NCBI GenBank assembly: GCA_001297265.1
Contig: LIHB01000081.1
Span: 60,329 to 124,328 of the forward strand
Length of the DNA stretch: 64,000 nt
Direction of reading: 5' to 3'
Source of the DNA: Mycosphaerella arachidis
Taxonomy: Eukaryota; Ascomycota; Dothideomycetes; Mycosphaerellales; Mycosphaerellaceae
The notes under the pieces are model-generated. The model searched no databases and was not told where the DNA came from. It was given only the letters and a program-made list of their open reading frames with translations. The position numbers and the translations under genes are program-made. This document shows positions 52,020-63,015 of the stretch, piece by piece (within the stretch, counting starts at the first letter, position 1; each line of letters begins with the position of its first letter).

Positions 52020-54082
52020 GGCAGACTAGTGTCATGATGAGAGTGTGGAGCAAGTCCTATATATCCTCTGACATGTGACAGAACTTTCTGCGATGGGCCA
52101 ACCACAGCTCGGCACTTGCACTCACTTACAAACAACGCGCTTGCGGCACAGATCCGATAGCTCACGCTGATAATGCAAGAGGCCAGTAATGACAGGAAAG
52201 AAGAGGTGAACTCAGATACTGAACGTAATCGTATTGCAAGCTTCATGCTACGACTTGATGCCGTGGGGCCTCGAGCGCCTTAAATTGCTGTCCCAGTAAG
52301 GCACGATTGAGCAGGAGGCAAGATGCATCGTATTCATGCCGTCCCCATCGCGTCTTCTAGGTCACTCGTCCAGATCACCGTACTTGCGGAGGTCCGCTTC
52401 TCAATCCCTGGTAATGCTCTCCCTCGTACCCGCTCTCGCCAGCGCTGGAGCCTCGATCACAACCTGCAGCTTAATTGCTACTCGTACACCGCGGCCCGCA
52501 ACGCTCCACGAGCTCAACCACGAGACCCTTGTTGAAGCACTTTACGTTTTGCGAACCATCGGTGTGCGGATAGGCTTCGTACAGGATGCAGAGACCAAGA
52601 CGTAGATGCGGATACTGGTTCCGCTGTGTGGTGGCTTAGTCTGGTGCTGCCTGCATGTTGGAGATAACTCTACTGTGGTGGTCGAGTCAGAAGTTCAGTG
52701 ATGTGTGAGCAGAGGACTTGTATCAAAGCCTTAAGTACACAAGGTGGCCATTTCCGCGACAGCGAAGACCGCGAGATGCATGTGCCACGCTAAGGTGCAC
52801 GTTTGACCATCCACCAGCCAGTGCTTTTGAGTTGCAGAGGTACGTTCACCTCGGCCTCTACCAGCATGTGTATAACGAATCCATGACGTCTTGTGGATAA
52901 CTCAGATGGCAGTGTCGACAATGGCGATTCAGCGTCAAGCACGCCCACTGCCTCAAGTGTCATAGTCTGTCAGCAACATCGTGGATAGACAGTAGATGCA
53001 ACTGGAGCTATCAATGCATCGGACCGAGCGCATACCTCTCCTTGCACAGTCGATCCACGAGGTTGTATCCGTCTGAGCCGATTGCTGTACGCACAGCACA
53101 ATTGCGTGGCAAATCGCTGCGTCTTATATTCTCTTCATGTCATAACGACTGTGGAATAGCTGAATGTGTCTCGCATGCTTCATAGCCATCTTGATCAAGA
53201 CATTTCATAGCGCATTTCGGGTACCTGGACACAAAGAAGCTTGTCAAGACAGACATAATTGTCTTCGAGAGGTATGGCAGCCAGGAACATTGAGTACGAA
53301 ACGCATGTCGGCAGCTCTAAGCGTAGCGTTTTGCAGCCCGTTGTTGCTCCAACACAGTCCGCTTGACAGGCTTTCGTCTCTGGACATAGCAAGACGCGGT
53401 TAGATCGTGGAGGCGGAGTTCGAGATAGAGGCGAATGGACGACAATGACCGTAGTGCAAATGAAGGATCATATTCAAGTGATACGTTCGGGTGAAGTCGT
53501 CGAAGATGCCAGACACTTTGGGTTGCGATTAGATGCACGGCAAGGTTGTTGTTGGCAAGTCTCATGGTTGCTCTTCGGCGATGTTATCTTCTTGGCATCT
53601 CGTGAATGGCCGACTGGGCGCAGGCGCTAAGTAAGAGAAGACAGTGTGAACGCCGGTGACCACGGCTTACTTCGACCTTTCTCTTGCCTTTGTTTTCATC
53701 ACTTTCACACCCAGTGTCTCGTTTACACTTGCATCAACGACTTTCGTGTAGCTTACGACTACCAGCATGTCGCAGTCTCGTTGGCTAGGACCTCTCGCTT
53801 CTGCTTGTATACGAATGGACACCACGACCCCGTGGGCCTCGCCTGCCGACTCATGCCATGAGGCCAAGTAATGCCAACCTCAGCTTGGAAACATCGCCTA
53901 CGGAATCTCGGCACATCGATACGCTCCTTCATCCATTCGCCAAACGAGAGCAGACCATGTGTAGATGAGCTTGTCTTCATATCATATGCCGCTTCTGGCA
54001 GGAGAGAAGCAATGAATGATGATAATTAGATGACTGACTGCCTTTTCTCTGGCATTGACCTCGTCCCTCTGGTCACATCACG
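52020..54082. other. 2 kb gene-poor region
   Basis: Only short frames on both strands (for example 52323-52535, 53445-53630 and 53759-53980), none with a recognisable domain or signal. Composition is close to that of neighbouring genes, with no AT-rich block or terminal repeats. The 5'-nucleotidase promoter lies at the right edge. Confidence 0.45.
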
Positions 54083-55917
54083 ATGTCAGGCATAATCACA
54101 AGCAGCCTTGCCCTGCTCGCGTTCAGCGCCGCCGTGGCTGCAGAGGATGTGCTTTACAGTAAACGCAGCCTTGAGAAGCGCTACCTGGATGCCGAGGGCA
54201 ACTGGAACCAATGTGCGTACTACAGCTGGCGATTACAAGTCTGTGAGACTGATGACTTCAGCTTTCTTCCACATCAACGATGTTCACGCGCACTTGGATG
54301 AGTTTCGGTCGTCGGGAACAGACTGCACCACTCCCGAAGATGGCTGTTATGGTGGCTACGCCAGGATCTCGACAGTGGTCAACGAACGCAGACCTGTTCT
54401 CAACAGTAGCCTGTTCCTCAATGCCGGTGACGAGTTTCAAGGCACTCTCTTCTACACCTATTATGGCGGAAGGAAGATCGCCGAGACCATCAACCAGCTG
54501 GGGTTTGATGGCATGACTCTTGGAAACCATGAGTTCGACGCGGGCGATGATGTACTTGGAGAGTTCATTGAAAACCTGACCTTCCCAGTCATCTCTGCAA
54601 ACGTCCGCTCAGACCACCCGGTTCTGAACAGGACAATCAAGCCCTATCACATCTACGAGGACTTCGAGCTTGCGGTCATTGGAGTCACAACTTCCGATAC
54701 GCCTGGCATTTCCAGCCCAGGCGACGGCACTGTGTTTATAGACGTGGTCGAGGCTGTACAGAACACGGTTAATTTGATTCGTGAAACTACGAACGTCATC
54801 AGAATTGCCGCACTTACACATATCGGATACGAGGAAGACCAAGCTCTTGCGCAGAGCACGACTGGCCTTTACCTCATCATGGGCGGGCATAGCCATACAC
54901 CCCTTGGCGAGTTTGAAGATGCCGAAGGTCCTTACCCAACTATCGCTGAGAACCTCGATGGTGAGGAAGTCTTCATCGTGACTGCGTATCGCTGGGGCGA
55001 GTACTTGGGATACATCGACGTTACCTACGATGGCGAAGGTAAGATTCTGGAGTATCACGGCGGACCTATCCACATTACCAATGAAATGGAGCAGAACGCG
55101 GCTTTGCAGTCCCAAATCGATGAGTGGCGAGAGCCATTCGGCTGCGGAGGAGATCGGGGTGTGCAACGTTGTGCTTGATAAAGAAATGTGTCAAGAGCAG
55201 GAGTGTAAGTTCACAGCATTGAGAGACATCGGGCCACACTGACGCATGCAGGCCTCCTTGGTGATTTCATGGCCGATGCTATGTTGGCCTATCGTCTGAA
55301 CGAGAGCGATAGTGTAGACTTCGCTCTCATCAATGCAGGCGGTATCCGAGCCACTATCGACGAGGGTCCCATAACACGTGGCGAAGTTCTTACTTCAACT
55401 CGAAGGAATCTGCACTGGCGTCAGCCAATTCAATGGCGAAGAAATCACTAGCTTTTTCCAGATCAGCCGCAATATCGAGGTCGAATGGAACCCCGAAAAC
55501 ATCAACGGTAGCAGGCTGGTCAGTGTGACCATCGGAAACGCCAGCCTAGATCGCGAAGAGACATACAACATTGTCACTCTAGACTTCTTGGCTGGCGGCG
55601 GCGACAACTTCTTCCCGACCCTATTTGAAGACGCTATCACTCTGGAAACTCAGGACGAGATCCTCACACGGTACATCCAATCACAGAGTCCTGTTGGTAT
55701 CGAGCTCGATGGACGTATCTCTGTGGTCGATGCACCAGGTGGTGGCAACGGCACGACAATCCGTGATGGAACAAGCACTGAAGATGGCGCAAGCAGCAAC
55801 ACCAGCACGGGAGATGCATCAACGTATACTGGTGGAAGCTCTCGACAATGCCCTGGTGCGAAGCCGGTGTTATACCTTCCACTAGCTGCCTTTGCGGTTA
55901 TGTTGACGCAGCTTTAG
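54083..55917 (+). pseudogene. Disrupted secreted, GPI-type 5'-nucleotidase
   Basis: Exon 1 (54083-54212) encodes a signal peptide (SSLALLAFSAAVAA) and a Kex2-like KRSLEKR. After a 49 nt intron (GTGCGT..TTCAG), exon 2 carries the metallophosphatase core: HINDVHAHLDEF, NAGDEFQG, LGNHEFDAGD, LTHIGYEEDQ, and GGHSHTPLG, the metal ligands of the UshA/CD73 family. At about 55140 the frame shifts between WREPF and AAEEIGVCNVV. A 47 nt intron (55205-55251) follows, then GDFMADAML and NAGGIRATIDEGPITRGEVL, and near 55390 a second break: about 23 codons that normally hold the FPF(S/G)N substrate loop are missing and the frame changes before LEGICTGVSQFNG. The rest ends in a Ser/Thr-rich stretch and hydrophobic tail typical of a GPI signal. 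Otherwise the sequence is well preserved, so decay looks recent. Confidence 0.8.
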
Positions 55918-57779
55918 ACCCGTAGACCCGGTAACACAAAGTCGAAGGAGTGTGGCAGGACATCTGCACGAGAAGTGCCATCTATTACCTATAGACCCTT
56001 CGTCCGAATAAGGTAATGGTCTTGCCGCGTTCGACGCACGCCTCATTTTGCAATTGAAGTTGCGATTGGGCAAGCTCAGTACATCGCCAAATCTAAGCCT
56101 TTTATGCTTCAATGGAACCAAGACCTCGACACAAGCACTGACATTAGTGCACCCATGCACGCCACGTGGTGCACAATAATTTATCCAGAGGATGGGGAAA
56201 CTAACTATCGACGAGGATCTGAACCTCGAATAACACGGTAGCGCTGAAAACGGCTTCAGCCTCAGCTATTCTTCAGCTTTGATCAACAGCATCATGCTGG
56301 CGACTGTTGGCTGGCAGAGCAGGAGGCCAGTCCGAAGAGCATGTATAAGTACGGCCATGATCTCATGGAAGAGCACCAACATACCAAATAATGACTTTGA
56401 TCACTCCATGGCCTTTCAGTCGACATCAGAGGATCACAATATTCCTCTCTAAAGCCCCTACTATTCTTTGCCTGACCTTAGGCGCAAGCGCCGCCACCAC
56501 CAGAAGAAAGAACAACCGCCGACAGAGCAGCACCATCTTCTGCTGCTGCGACTACCGCTCACTCTTCACGCACTTGATCTCGCAGGCCACGCCAACTATC
56601 TCCGACTTTGTGGGCACTTACTTCTCGGGGAGGAAGGCGTCGGTCGAAGCTATATCAGCCTGCGATACAACCTTCCAGCTTGAATTTTATGTTGCAAACA
56701 AGATCTTTGCCAGTCTGATGCTACTATCAGAGTAAGTCGATCTCAGAGCCACTATCCAATACATTTAAGCCAATGACCACTCCCAGGTAGCACCAACCCA
56801 AAAGCCGAAGTCATACGAGCAAGTATACACCACCTCTGGCACTGCTATCACGGATCTTTGTGCTTTGACAGCCTTAACCCAGGCGGTCTGCATGGCCACC
56901 GTTATCGCGAATGGTTCCGGGACGAATACGAATGGCCCAGCGACGAGCACGAATGTGGCTTATGCTAGAGTACTTGTCACTGCGGTTGCAGACAATTCGA
57001 GTAGTGCAGGCGCCAGCTGGGGATCCAGCTCGAAAGCAGCTGCGCCCACGGGCTTTTCTGGTCTATATGAGCCTGCCGTTCCGCTTGACGATGATGATGA
57101 TGCGGTCGCCGCTTTTGGGATGCAAGCAAGTGGCGTCAGGCAGTGAGGAGTCATCGATGACGCAGGCCATGAGAAGCAGTTTGAACGTAGTTGATACGCA
57201 TGATGAAAGACATTTTGCGCGTAAGAGTTCTACAAGGCCGATAGCCTGGCTGGGTTAGTTCTAGTCTACCTCCGAGAAGCTTATTCTATCCAACGAGATG
57301 CGCTATCGTAGGTGAGTCGCAACAGGCTTTCTTTCATGAGCAGTCTTGCAGTAGGCTCTGGCGGCCAAGATCGCGACTCAACCATCGTCTTGGAACTGAG
57401 GTGCCATCCTGATCAGTGATGGCACCCAGAAGCGTGGTCGATACGAGGCTCCAAGCAGTCAATTGCCGATAGTATATAAATAGCTTGACATGTGGCTAAG
57501 AATATGGAGAACATCAACTTTGGCCGATGTTCATGGGAACTATTCTAAGAGCTTTCTTGAAGCACTAGCCAAACTCAACAATTGGTCAAGATGACAGAGC
57601 ACAAACACAAGTTCTCGCGATCAAGCGGCACGAACGGCATCTTCCAAGAACCACCTCTCCTCAATAGTGCGTTGGAGGAGGGGAGATGAGGTATTGAAAC
57701 GGGTATATAGATGTCAGTCAGACGACCAATCCACTTCAACCCAAACACTCCTGAACCCTATAGATAGTCTACCTGCCAT
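55918..57779. other. Gene-poor region with one doubtful gene
   Basis: Plus frames 56391-56735 (starting MTLITPWPFSRHQRITIFLS) and about 56785-57146 (Ala/Ser/Thr rich, including TALTQAVCMATVIANGSGTN and ending with a run of aspartates) flank a GTAAGT..CCCAG intron-like gap. Joining them puts a stop at the junction, so I do not call a gene; a cell-surface or secreted protein is conceivable. A TATATAAATAG word occurs near 57472, ahead of an ATG at 57591 that opens only a short frame (MTEHKHKFSRSSGTNGIFQE). Confidence 0.4.
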
Positions 57780-58215
57780 CCTCCATTCAGAAAGAAATCG
57801 CCCCAGATCTCACCCGTTCCAGCACTCTCGTGACGACTCCCCGTGTTCGGCCTTCACCTTCGCGTAGTCCCAGATGCCTCGTTTCTGGTGATAAAACAGC
57901 ATCAGATTCAGGCAGTCCGCGCACATTTGGGCCTCAGCCAAAGTCTTCAATGACGAAGCGCTTTACGCCGGCGGCTTCAGCGGCAGCAACAAAGGTGTTG
58001 TGATGAACAATGCCAGCCGGCCCGACTACTCAGACCACGGCATCCTCGCCTGCAAAGGCCTTGGTGAGACAATCGACACTGTACTCTGTTGCAATGATGG
58101 GTACGCCGTCAGGGTTTTCGGTGACTGAGTCGACTCTCGAGATGATGTGAGAAAGGTTTTGTGACGGTGCTCAAGGCCTTACACCAGTGAAGGCAACCCT
58201 TGTGATACCATTCAC
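57780..58215 (-). pseudogene. NmrA/isoflavone-reductase-like relic
   Basis: Reading minus from 58215, NGITRVAFTG (start codon now GTG) resembles the N-terminal Rossmann strand of NmrA-like NAD(P)-binding proteins. The next ~25 residues are missing, then SVTENPDGVPIIATEYSVDC, LTKAFAGEDAVV, a TGA, VVGPAGIVHHNTFVAAAEAA, GVKRFVIEDFG, a second TGA where the family has Trp, and GPNVRGLPES. A frame change then leads to HQKRGIWDYAKVKAEHG, also family-typical. With an internal deletion, two stops and a frameshift it cannot be functional. The TGG-to-TGA type stop fits a G-to-A transition. Confidence 0.7.
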
Positions 58216-59568
58216 GGCATGAATCGTTCGTGCTGTTAGCAATACTATCGAGCGCCAGGCAGCTGAGTGAAAGGATTGTGCTGAAAGCTCTGCGTCCTGG
58301 CAAAGTTCCACAATGGAAAACATATCGCTACTTGCTTCTTTGCGCTACATGTCCTTGAACCACTTTCTGATACCCGCACGAGACTCCTTATCTCAACTGC
58401 TACGGGAGGCTTACCCTACGCTTCGACACCGCGATACTTTTTACGTCAAGGCACGCTTTATCAGCAACATCTCCACGAGTCTCACCATTCTTATTCTTGA
58501 TACGACTATCGGCCCCAGCTTGCAGAAGTCGCTCTATCACGCTTCCATGCCCATCTCTCGCTGCTTTATGCAGTGCTGTTCAACAGTCGTCAGTAAGTAC
58601 ATACACACGTGAGCTGCTTCCCATCATGACACATTCTGACCTCCTATTCATCCACGTCAATTCCGCTCAACAGCAAAAGATCCACGGTGTCGACCCAGCA
58701 GCCCCAAGAACGCCGCAGCTGTGTAGATTTCCACCATAGTTCAAGAGAAGCTCGAACATTGTCCTGTCGGAGTTAATGGCTGCACAGACCAAGGTAGGCT
58801 TGAACCGGCGGAACTCGAGTGCGGTATTCAGTGTCGCCCCTGCTCCCCAGCATGAAGTTGACCAACTCATGCCTCCCATCGCCCACAGCCAACCCTAGGA
58901 TACCTTCGCCGCGGTCTACGAAGAAATTCTCATAGCTAACATCTGTAACCCGGGTCTCGACGAGGTGGCGGTATACGGGCTCCGAAGCGGATTCCAGGTG
59001 AAGCTATAACGTACGTCGTTACCAAATTTCGCGCCCGGCTCCAAGCAGTAACGTGCAACTTCCACAGATCCCGGAATCGCTGGCTGCGTCCAGAACAGAA
59101 GATGACCGTTCGGGGACCATATCCTTGGTAAGATTTCGTACTGCTGTGCTATCGATACTGTTACAAGGTGCTCAGAGCTCAGGATTCAACGGCTCGCCTC
59201 GCATGCTGGAAATTGTAGAGATCGACTGATATAGGGGGAGAAGAAGGTTCCCAAAGAACGACTGGTCTGGCCTCGTGTTTTTGTAAGGCTGAATGTGGCA
59301 CAGGGTCCGAATGCTGCGACTGCTTTGCCCCTAATACACGGTGCTTTTGCATCTCCTCGATGAAGCGAACTCCGTTTCATGATCTCGAGTCTGGGCTGAT
59401 GTGTGAATTTCAAGCCGTTTCGGATCGTAGAGTAGCAGGAGATGGCATGGCGTCTTCTGCCGTCCGCTTGGATGACCATGATGCCTACTTGGCAGATGGT
59501 GACTAGCGGCGCGTAGCCCTTGCTCGTCGATGACAACATCACCACTGTCTTCCAAGCCAGCGATGACC
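58216..59568. other. Gene-poor region with an ankyrin-like remnant
   Basis: On the minus strand, about 59110-58667, fragments read as worn ankyrin repeats: EVARYCLEPGAKFGNDVRYS, later PTLVCAAINSDRTMFELLLN then YGGNLHSCGVLGAAG, separated by stops and frame changes. On the plus strand 58313-58612 is open (99 aa) but has no recognisable domain. From 59112 to 59568 only overlapping short frames occur. Confidence 0.4.
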
Positions 59569-60141
59569 CTAATCGCTCATGCAAACACGCTCGACCGAGG
59601 ACCCAGTGTTCTTGACAAGATGCATGAGCTCCTTAATGACTTCGTCCGTGAGATACCAACTGCCATTTGCACCCATCCGCATACCCCAACCAGCAACTCT
59701 GCCAAACTCTTCCCGCAGCGCATCCGCTCGAGCCTTTCGAAGTGAAGAGTACGTGCGCTCCGCACCCACGACCACCCCCGAGCCCTGCAGCTCGATTTCC
59801 ATGCCAGGCTCGCGTATATTATTCCAGAAGTTAATGTTCCTAAACAGTGGAATTATGGAGAAGCCCACCAACCGGATCCACCGATCGGTCTTCCGAGAAC
59901 ATCCATTGTAACTGCTGCAACAGACCACTAGCTGACAGGTGCGGCAGAACTCTGCTAAGAACTCCGCGTGTATCTGGCAACATGTCTGCGCCAGACGAAG
60001 GCCTCTGATCGGAGGTCCTGAACACGTGAAGATTCTCGTGAGTGTCCGCGTGGATCCCTGCGACATGAGGGTAATGTAGTCTGCATATATGATCCGACGC
60101 AGCTCTAGTGGAAGCTCGAGGAAGGCGAATGTGCCCGCCAT
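59569..60141 (-). CDS. F-box/2EXR-like hypothetical protein
   Basis: Intronless, 190 aa from ATG 60141 (the frame extends upstream only through a GTG). The N-terminus FAFLELPLELRRIIYADYIT has the LPxELRxxIY signature of short F-box-like or 2EXR domains that are abundant in Pezizomycotina. The rest contains RLAQTCCQIHAEFLAEFCRT, the usual second helix of that module, and a Trp/Asn-rich C-terminal half. These proteins are mostly uncharacterised. It is shorter than typical family members (250-400 aa), so it may be truncated. Confidence 0.65.
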   Translation of the reverse strand: MAGTFAFLELPLELRRIIYADYITLMSQGSTRTLTRIFTCSGPPIRGLRLAQTCCQIHAEFLAEFCRTCQLVVCCSSYNGCSRKTDRWIRLVGFSIIPLFRNINFWNNIREPGMEIELQGSGVVVGAERTYSSLRKARADALREEFGRVAGWGMRMGANGSWYLTDEVIKELMHLVKNTGSSVERVCMSD

Positions 60142-60474
60142 GCTCAAAATTGCTGTGTGGTTCGAGCAGATGTGAGCGAACGTCGGAATCAGCACGACAG
60201 GTCACGCACGAGTTTTTGGCGCTCGAGCTTGGCAGCGATCAGGCTCGCGCGACTTGGAAGCTTCGAGCTTCGAGCTACTCATAGCAGCTTGTCGCTTATT
60301 CTTTGCTTGTTTCCACCGTCAGGGCGCTCTTGTCTGGCGGCCTGAGTGTAAATGTCTTCCGTGTAGGGTCTATTTGCGAACCTTTCACTACTACCCGTAC
60401 GAACCAACATTGCCAGGGTTTCCTAAAAGTCATCACATCATCAGCCTTCCGGGCCATCATTTGTGGTCATAACA
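60142..60474. other. Spacer between the 2EXR-like and lipase genes
   Basis: 333 bp. It should contain the promoter of the minus-strand 190 aa gene and the 3' end of the lipase gene. Nothing else is recognised. Confidence 0.4.
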
Positions 60475-63015
60475 TTACTCGTGCACCATACCCAACATCC
60501 GTTTTTGTGCCGGCAACTCCATCGGACTCATTGGATTCGCCTTCTCCTGCACATCCTCAAAAAGACTCTCACTCTCCCGTCTCTCGTCAATCTCATCCGG
60601 CTGTGCTCTGGCCGCCTCCTGAACCTCGTATTCCCGTTGTTCCAGCTTTGCCTGCTCCTTCTCGGGATCCTTACTCTCCTCCACATTCGTCGTCCCATCC
60701 CCCGTCCGAGACTCCGGCTGTCGTTCACTGATACTGGCCATTCGACTGCGTCCCTGTGACCTCGTCATCGGCACATCGTTGGTATCAGGCTCCTGATCCA
60801 TAGATCTATCACATCCCACAGGTACTCTACATTTCCTGAGTGTAGTCGGCTCAGCGGTCCTCCAGATGACTTCACGGACCTCTTTCCCGACTTTCTCAAT
60901 GGCGTCCATGGCCCAGATGACATCGAGATGTTCGTAGCCTTCGATGATCTTCTTGTGCACGACTCTGACATGCGGCTCCCTCCCACGATCAAAACGACGT
61001 AGCAGACGACGTCCATCCACGAGGTCGTCAGCGCCGCAGACCCAGAGCGCCAAAGGCGGGAATCGGTCATCGTACCAAGCGAACTTCCCGCGTTTCGTAT
61101 CGTGATGTTGATGCGTCAGAGTCTGGCAGTGAAAACTGGTCAGATTACGAGTCAGTCTCCGCCTCGGCGTGACGCCCTTGTCTCGCCTCTCGCGCTCAGC
61201 ATAGTACTCCCGAATCACAGCATCGTCTTCCTCGTCCTCTTTGTCTTCGAGCTTGCCCTCCTCTCTTGTGGCGAGGATACACTTATGATTTGCGAAGCAT
61301 TCCCTTCCTAACCACCAGCGCATACTCTCGGAGCTGACGTATGTCGGTGCGAATTGGAACATGCGATTTCGGAGATCGCGGTCCCAGCGACTGTCAGACC
61401 AGCTGAAAAGGAAGGAGAAGACGTGATAGCCCATCCAGCTGTATGGTACTGGTGGGAGGATTTGGTGAGCGACTAGCATGAGCGGGATGAAGGAGTGGAT
61501 GCCGAAGATCATTCTGAACATCGCTGGACTGACGATTTGCATGACCTTGAAGTAGATCTTGCCGATGAGCGGACCGGCGTATGCTGCTGGGGCGAGGGCG
61601 CAGAAGACGGAGATCTTCTCGCCAATGTCTGGACGTTGCTCTTTTGCCAGGGCGACGAAGGTTTGGGTCGTGCCTTGGCTGTGTGCAATGAGCGCGAGTT
61701 TCGGAAAGCCGGTCTCTGCTAGCACTCGACTGATGAGAGCTGGCAGATCCATAACTCCCATCTGCCTGATGTTCCACGCCCACATCCTTGGATCCTCGTA
61801 ACTGAGCGTGGCATGCTTCGGTTGAAAGCCGCATCGATTGTTCCCAAGCCAGACGTCATACCCTGATTTGGCCAAATAGAATGCCAGGGAGTCATCGTCG
61901 TTGCAACAGTAGGCTCCCACGGATTGCAGAAGGCCGTGCATCATTAACACCGGATATTTCTTCTGGCCCTCCGGATATGGCTGCGCCTCTCCGAACGTGG
62001 AGTCAGTGGAATCCGTGCGAAAGAGGTCCGCAGACCGGTGTTGGCGATGCTCTGGTGGAGGCGTCCTGTAGTCCCGTGGATTGAATAGATGCCACAGCTC
62101 GATTATGAAGCCATCTTCCGTCTGGACCTCGAAGACTTCCGCATCTAGTCCAACTCTCCTAGCATAGTATGCAACATCAACGACAAGAGGATCCGGTCCG
62201 CCTTCAGTAGGCACGAACTCTCCGTCTTGAGGCGGCAGATCGTCTTTGTCGTTGCCTTTCTCACCAGAGGGTGTTTGCGTGCCTTTACCTTTTCGCTCCC
62301 TCACCCAAGCCTGCTCGGCCGCTCGTCGCTCCTCTTTCCTCTTCATCTCCTCTTGATAGAAAGGTCGCGACTTTGTCGGATCTTGAAGTACGGCTCTTTG
62401 ACGGGAGTTGTGTACAATTCGCGGTACCGCATGAATGATTGCGCCAACCACGATCGCGAGCAAGAAGTAGAAGGATAGAACTGCAGACGTGGTGCGGAAG
62501 AACCAGCACTGTATTGTTCTCATCCACGAAGGAGGTCCGTACATAGGCAATGGCGGAAACAATGGGTTCGTCCGCGACGGTGGGATCGCTTCCCGCAAAG
62601 GCGCGTCGCTCTCTTCGCTCTGCCATACAGATCCTTCGCTGTCGGACCCTGTCTTGAATCTACCATGGGCAGTGCCATCCTTCCCCGATCTTACGGCGCT
62701 CAATGGCGGAGATCGTGGTTCTCTACCTTCGGCGAGATCTTTCAGTCTGTTGAGCTGCGCTGCCTCGTCGATGGGTATCGCAGGTAGTCGCGATCCATCT
62801 GCCGTCACTATGACCGGATCGAAGGGCGTTATGAACTTGGCCTCTACGGCCTGTGTCGAGCCGGTAGAACTATCCTCCTGGTCCGGCGTCAGCTGCGCGA
62901 GCTTTTGCGCCTGCTTCTTGTATTCTGCCGCGCTCCGCTCATCTCGAGTATCGACGCCGTTGTGTTCTTCGAGACGTTTGTAGGTCCCATTCGGTGGCTT
63001 CTCACCCCGTGTCAT
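60475..63015 (-). CDS. Membrane-anchored acid/steryl-ester lipase
   Basis: Intronless, 846 aa. Residues 1-165 are polar and disordered. One membrane segment (TTSAVLSFYFLLAIVVGAIIH, about 175-196) anchors the enzyme, probably on the ER or lipid droplets as in yeast Yeh1/Yeh2/Tgl1. The catalytic part begins with an AB-hydrolase-associated segment (YYARRVGLDAEVFEVQTEDGF), the oxyanion loop VLMMHGLLQS near 357-365, GYDVWLGNNRCG, and the nucleophile elbow IAHSQGTTQ with Ser446. The Asp lies in WVCGADDLVDGRRLL and the His in EGYEHLDVIW, so the triad is complete. It should hydrolyse steryl esters or triacylglycerols. The C-terminal ~100 residues are Arg/Glu rich. Intracellular triacylglycerol lipase is the main alternative. 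Confidence 0.9.
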   Translation of the reverse strand: MTRGEKPPNGTYKRLEEHNGVDTRDERSAAEYKKQAQKLAQLTPDQEDSSTGSTQAVEAKFITPFDPVIVTADGSRLPAIPIDEAAQLNRLKDLAEGREPRSPPLSAVRSGKDGTAHGRFKTGSDSEGSVWQSEESDAPLREAIPPSRTNPLFPPLPMYGPPSWMRTIQCWFFRTTSAVLSFYFLLAIVVGAIIHAVPRIVHNSRQRAVLQDPTKSRPFYQEEMKRKEERRAAEQAWVRERKGKGTQTPSGEKGNDKDDLPPQDGEFVPTEGGPDPLVVDVAYYARRVGLDAEVFEVQTEDGFIIELWHLFNPRDYRTPPPEHRQHRSADLFRTDSTDSTFGEAQPYPEGQKKYPVLMMHGLLQSVGAYCCNDDDSLAFYLAKSGYDVWLGNNRCGFQPKHATLSYEDPRMWAWNIRQMGVMDLPALISRVLAETGFPKLALIAHSQGTTQTFVALAKEQRPDIGEKISVFCALAPAAYAGPLIGKIYFKVMQIVSPAMFRMIFGIHSFIPLMLVAHQILPPVPYSWMGYHVFSFLFSWSDSRWDRDLRNRMFQFAPTYVSSESMRWWLGRECFANHKCILATREEGKLEDKEDEEDDAVIREYYAERERRDKGVTPRRRLTRNLTSFHCQTLTHQHHDTKRGKFAWYDDRFPPLALWVCGADDLVDGRRLLRRFDRGREPHVRVVHKKIIEGYEHLDVIWAMDAIEKVGKEVREVIWRTAEPTTLRKCRVPVGCDRSMDQEPDTNDVPMTRSQGRSRMASISERQPESRTGDGTTNVEESKDPEKEQAKLEQREYEVQEAARAQPDEIDERRESESLFEDVQEKANPMSPMELPAQKRMLGMVHE

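Noticed and set aside
56391..57146. Two-exon secreted-type gene
   Set aside because: The plausible GTAAGT..CCCAG join creates an immediate stop, and no alternative join keeps both frames.
42106..60141. A secondary-metabolite cluster around the P450
   Set aside because: Only one P450 and an NmrA-like relic are present; no PKS, NRPS, terpene synthase, transporter or cluster regulator lies nearby, and the bANK gene is 24 kb away beyond housekeeping genes.
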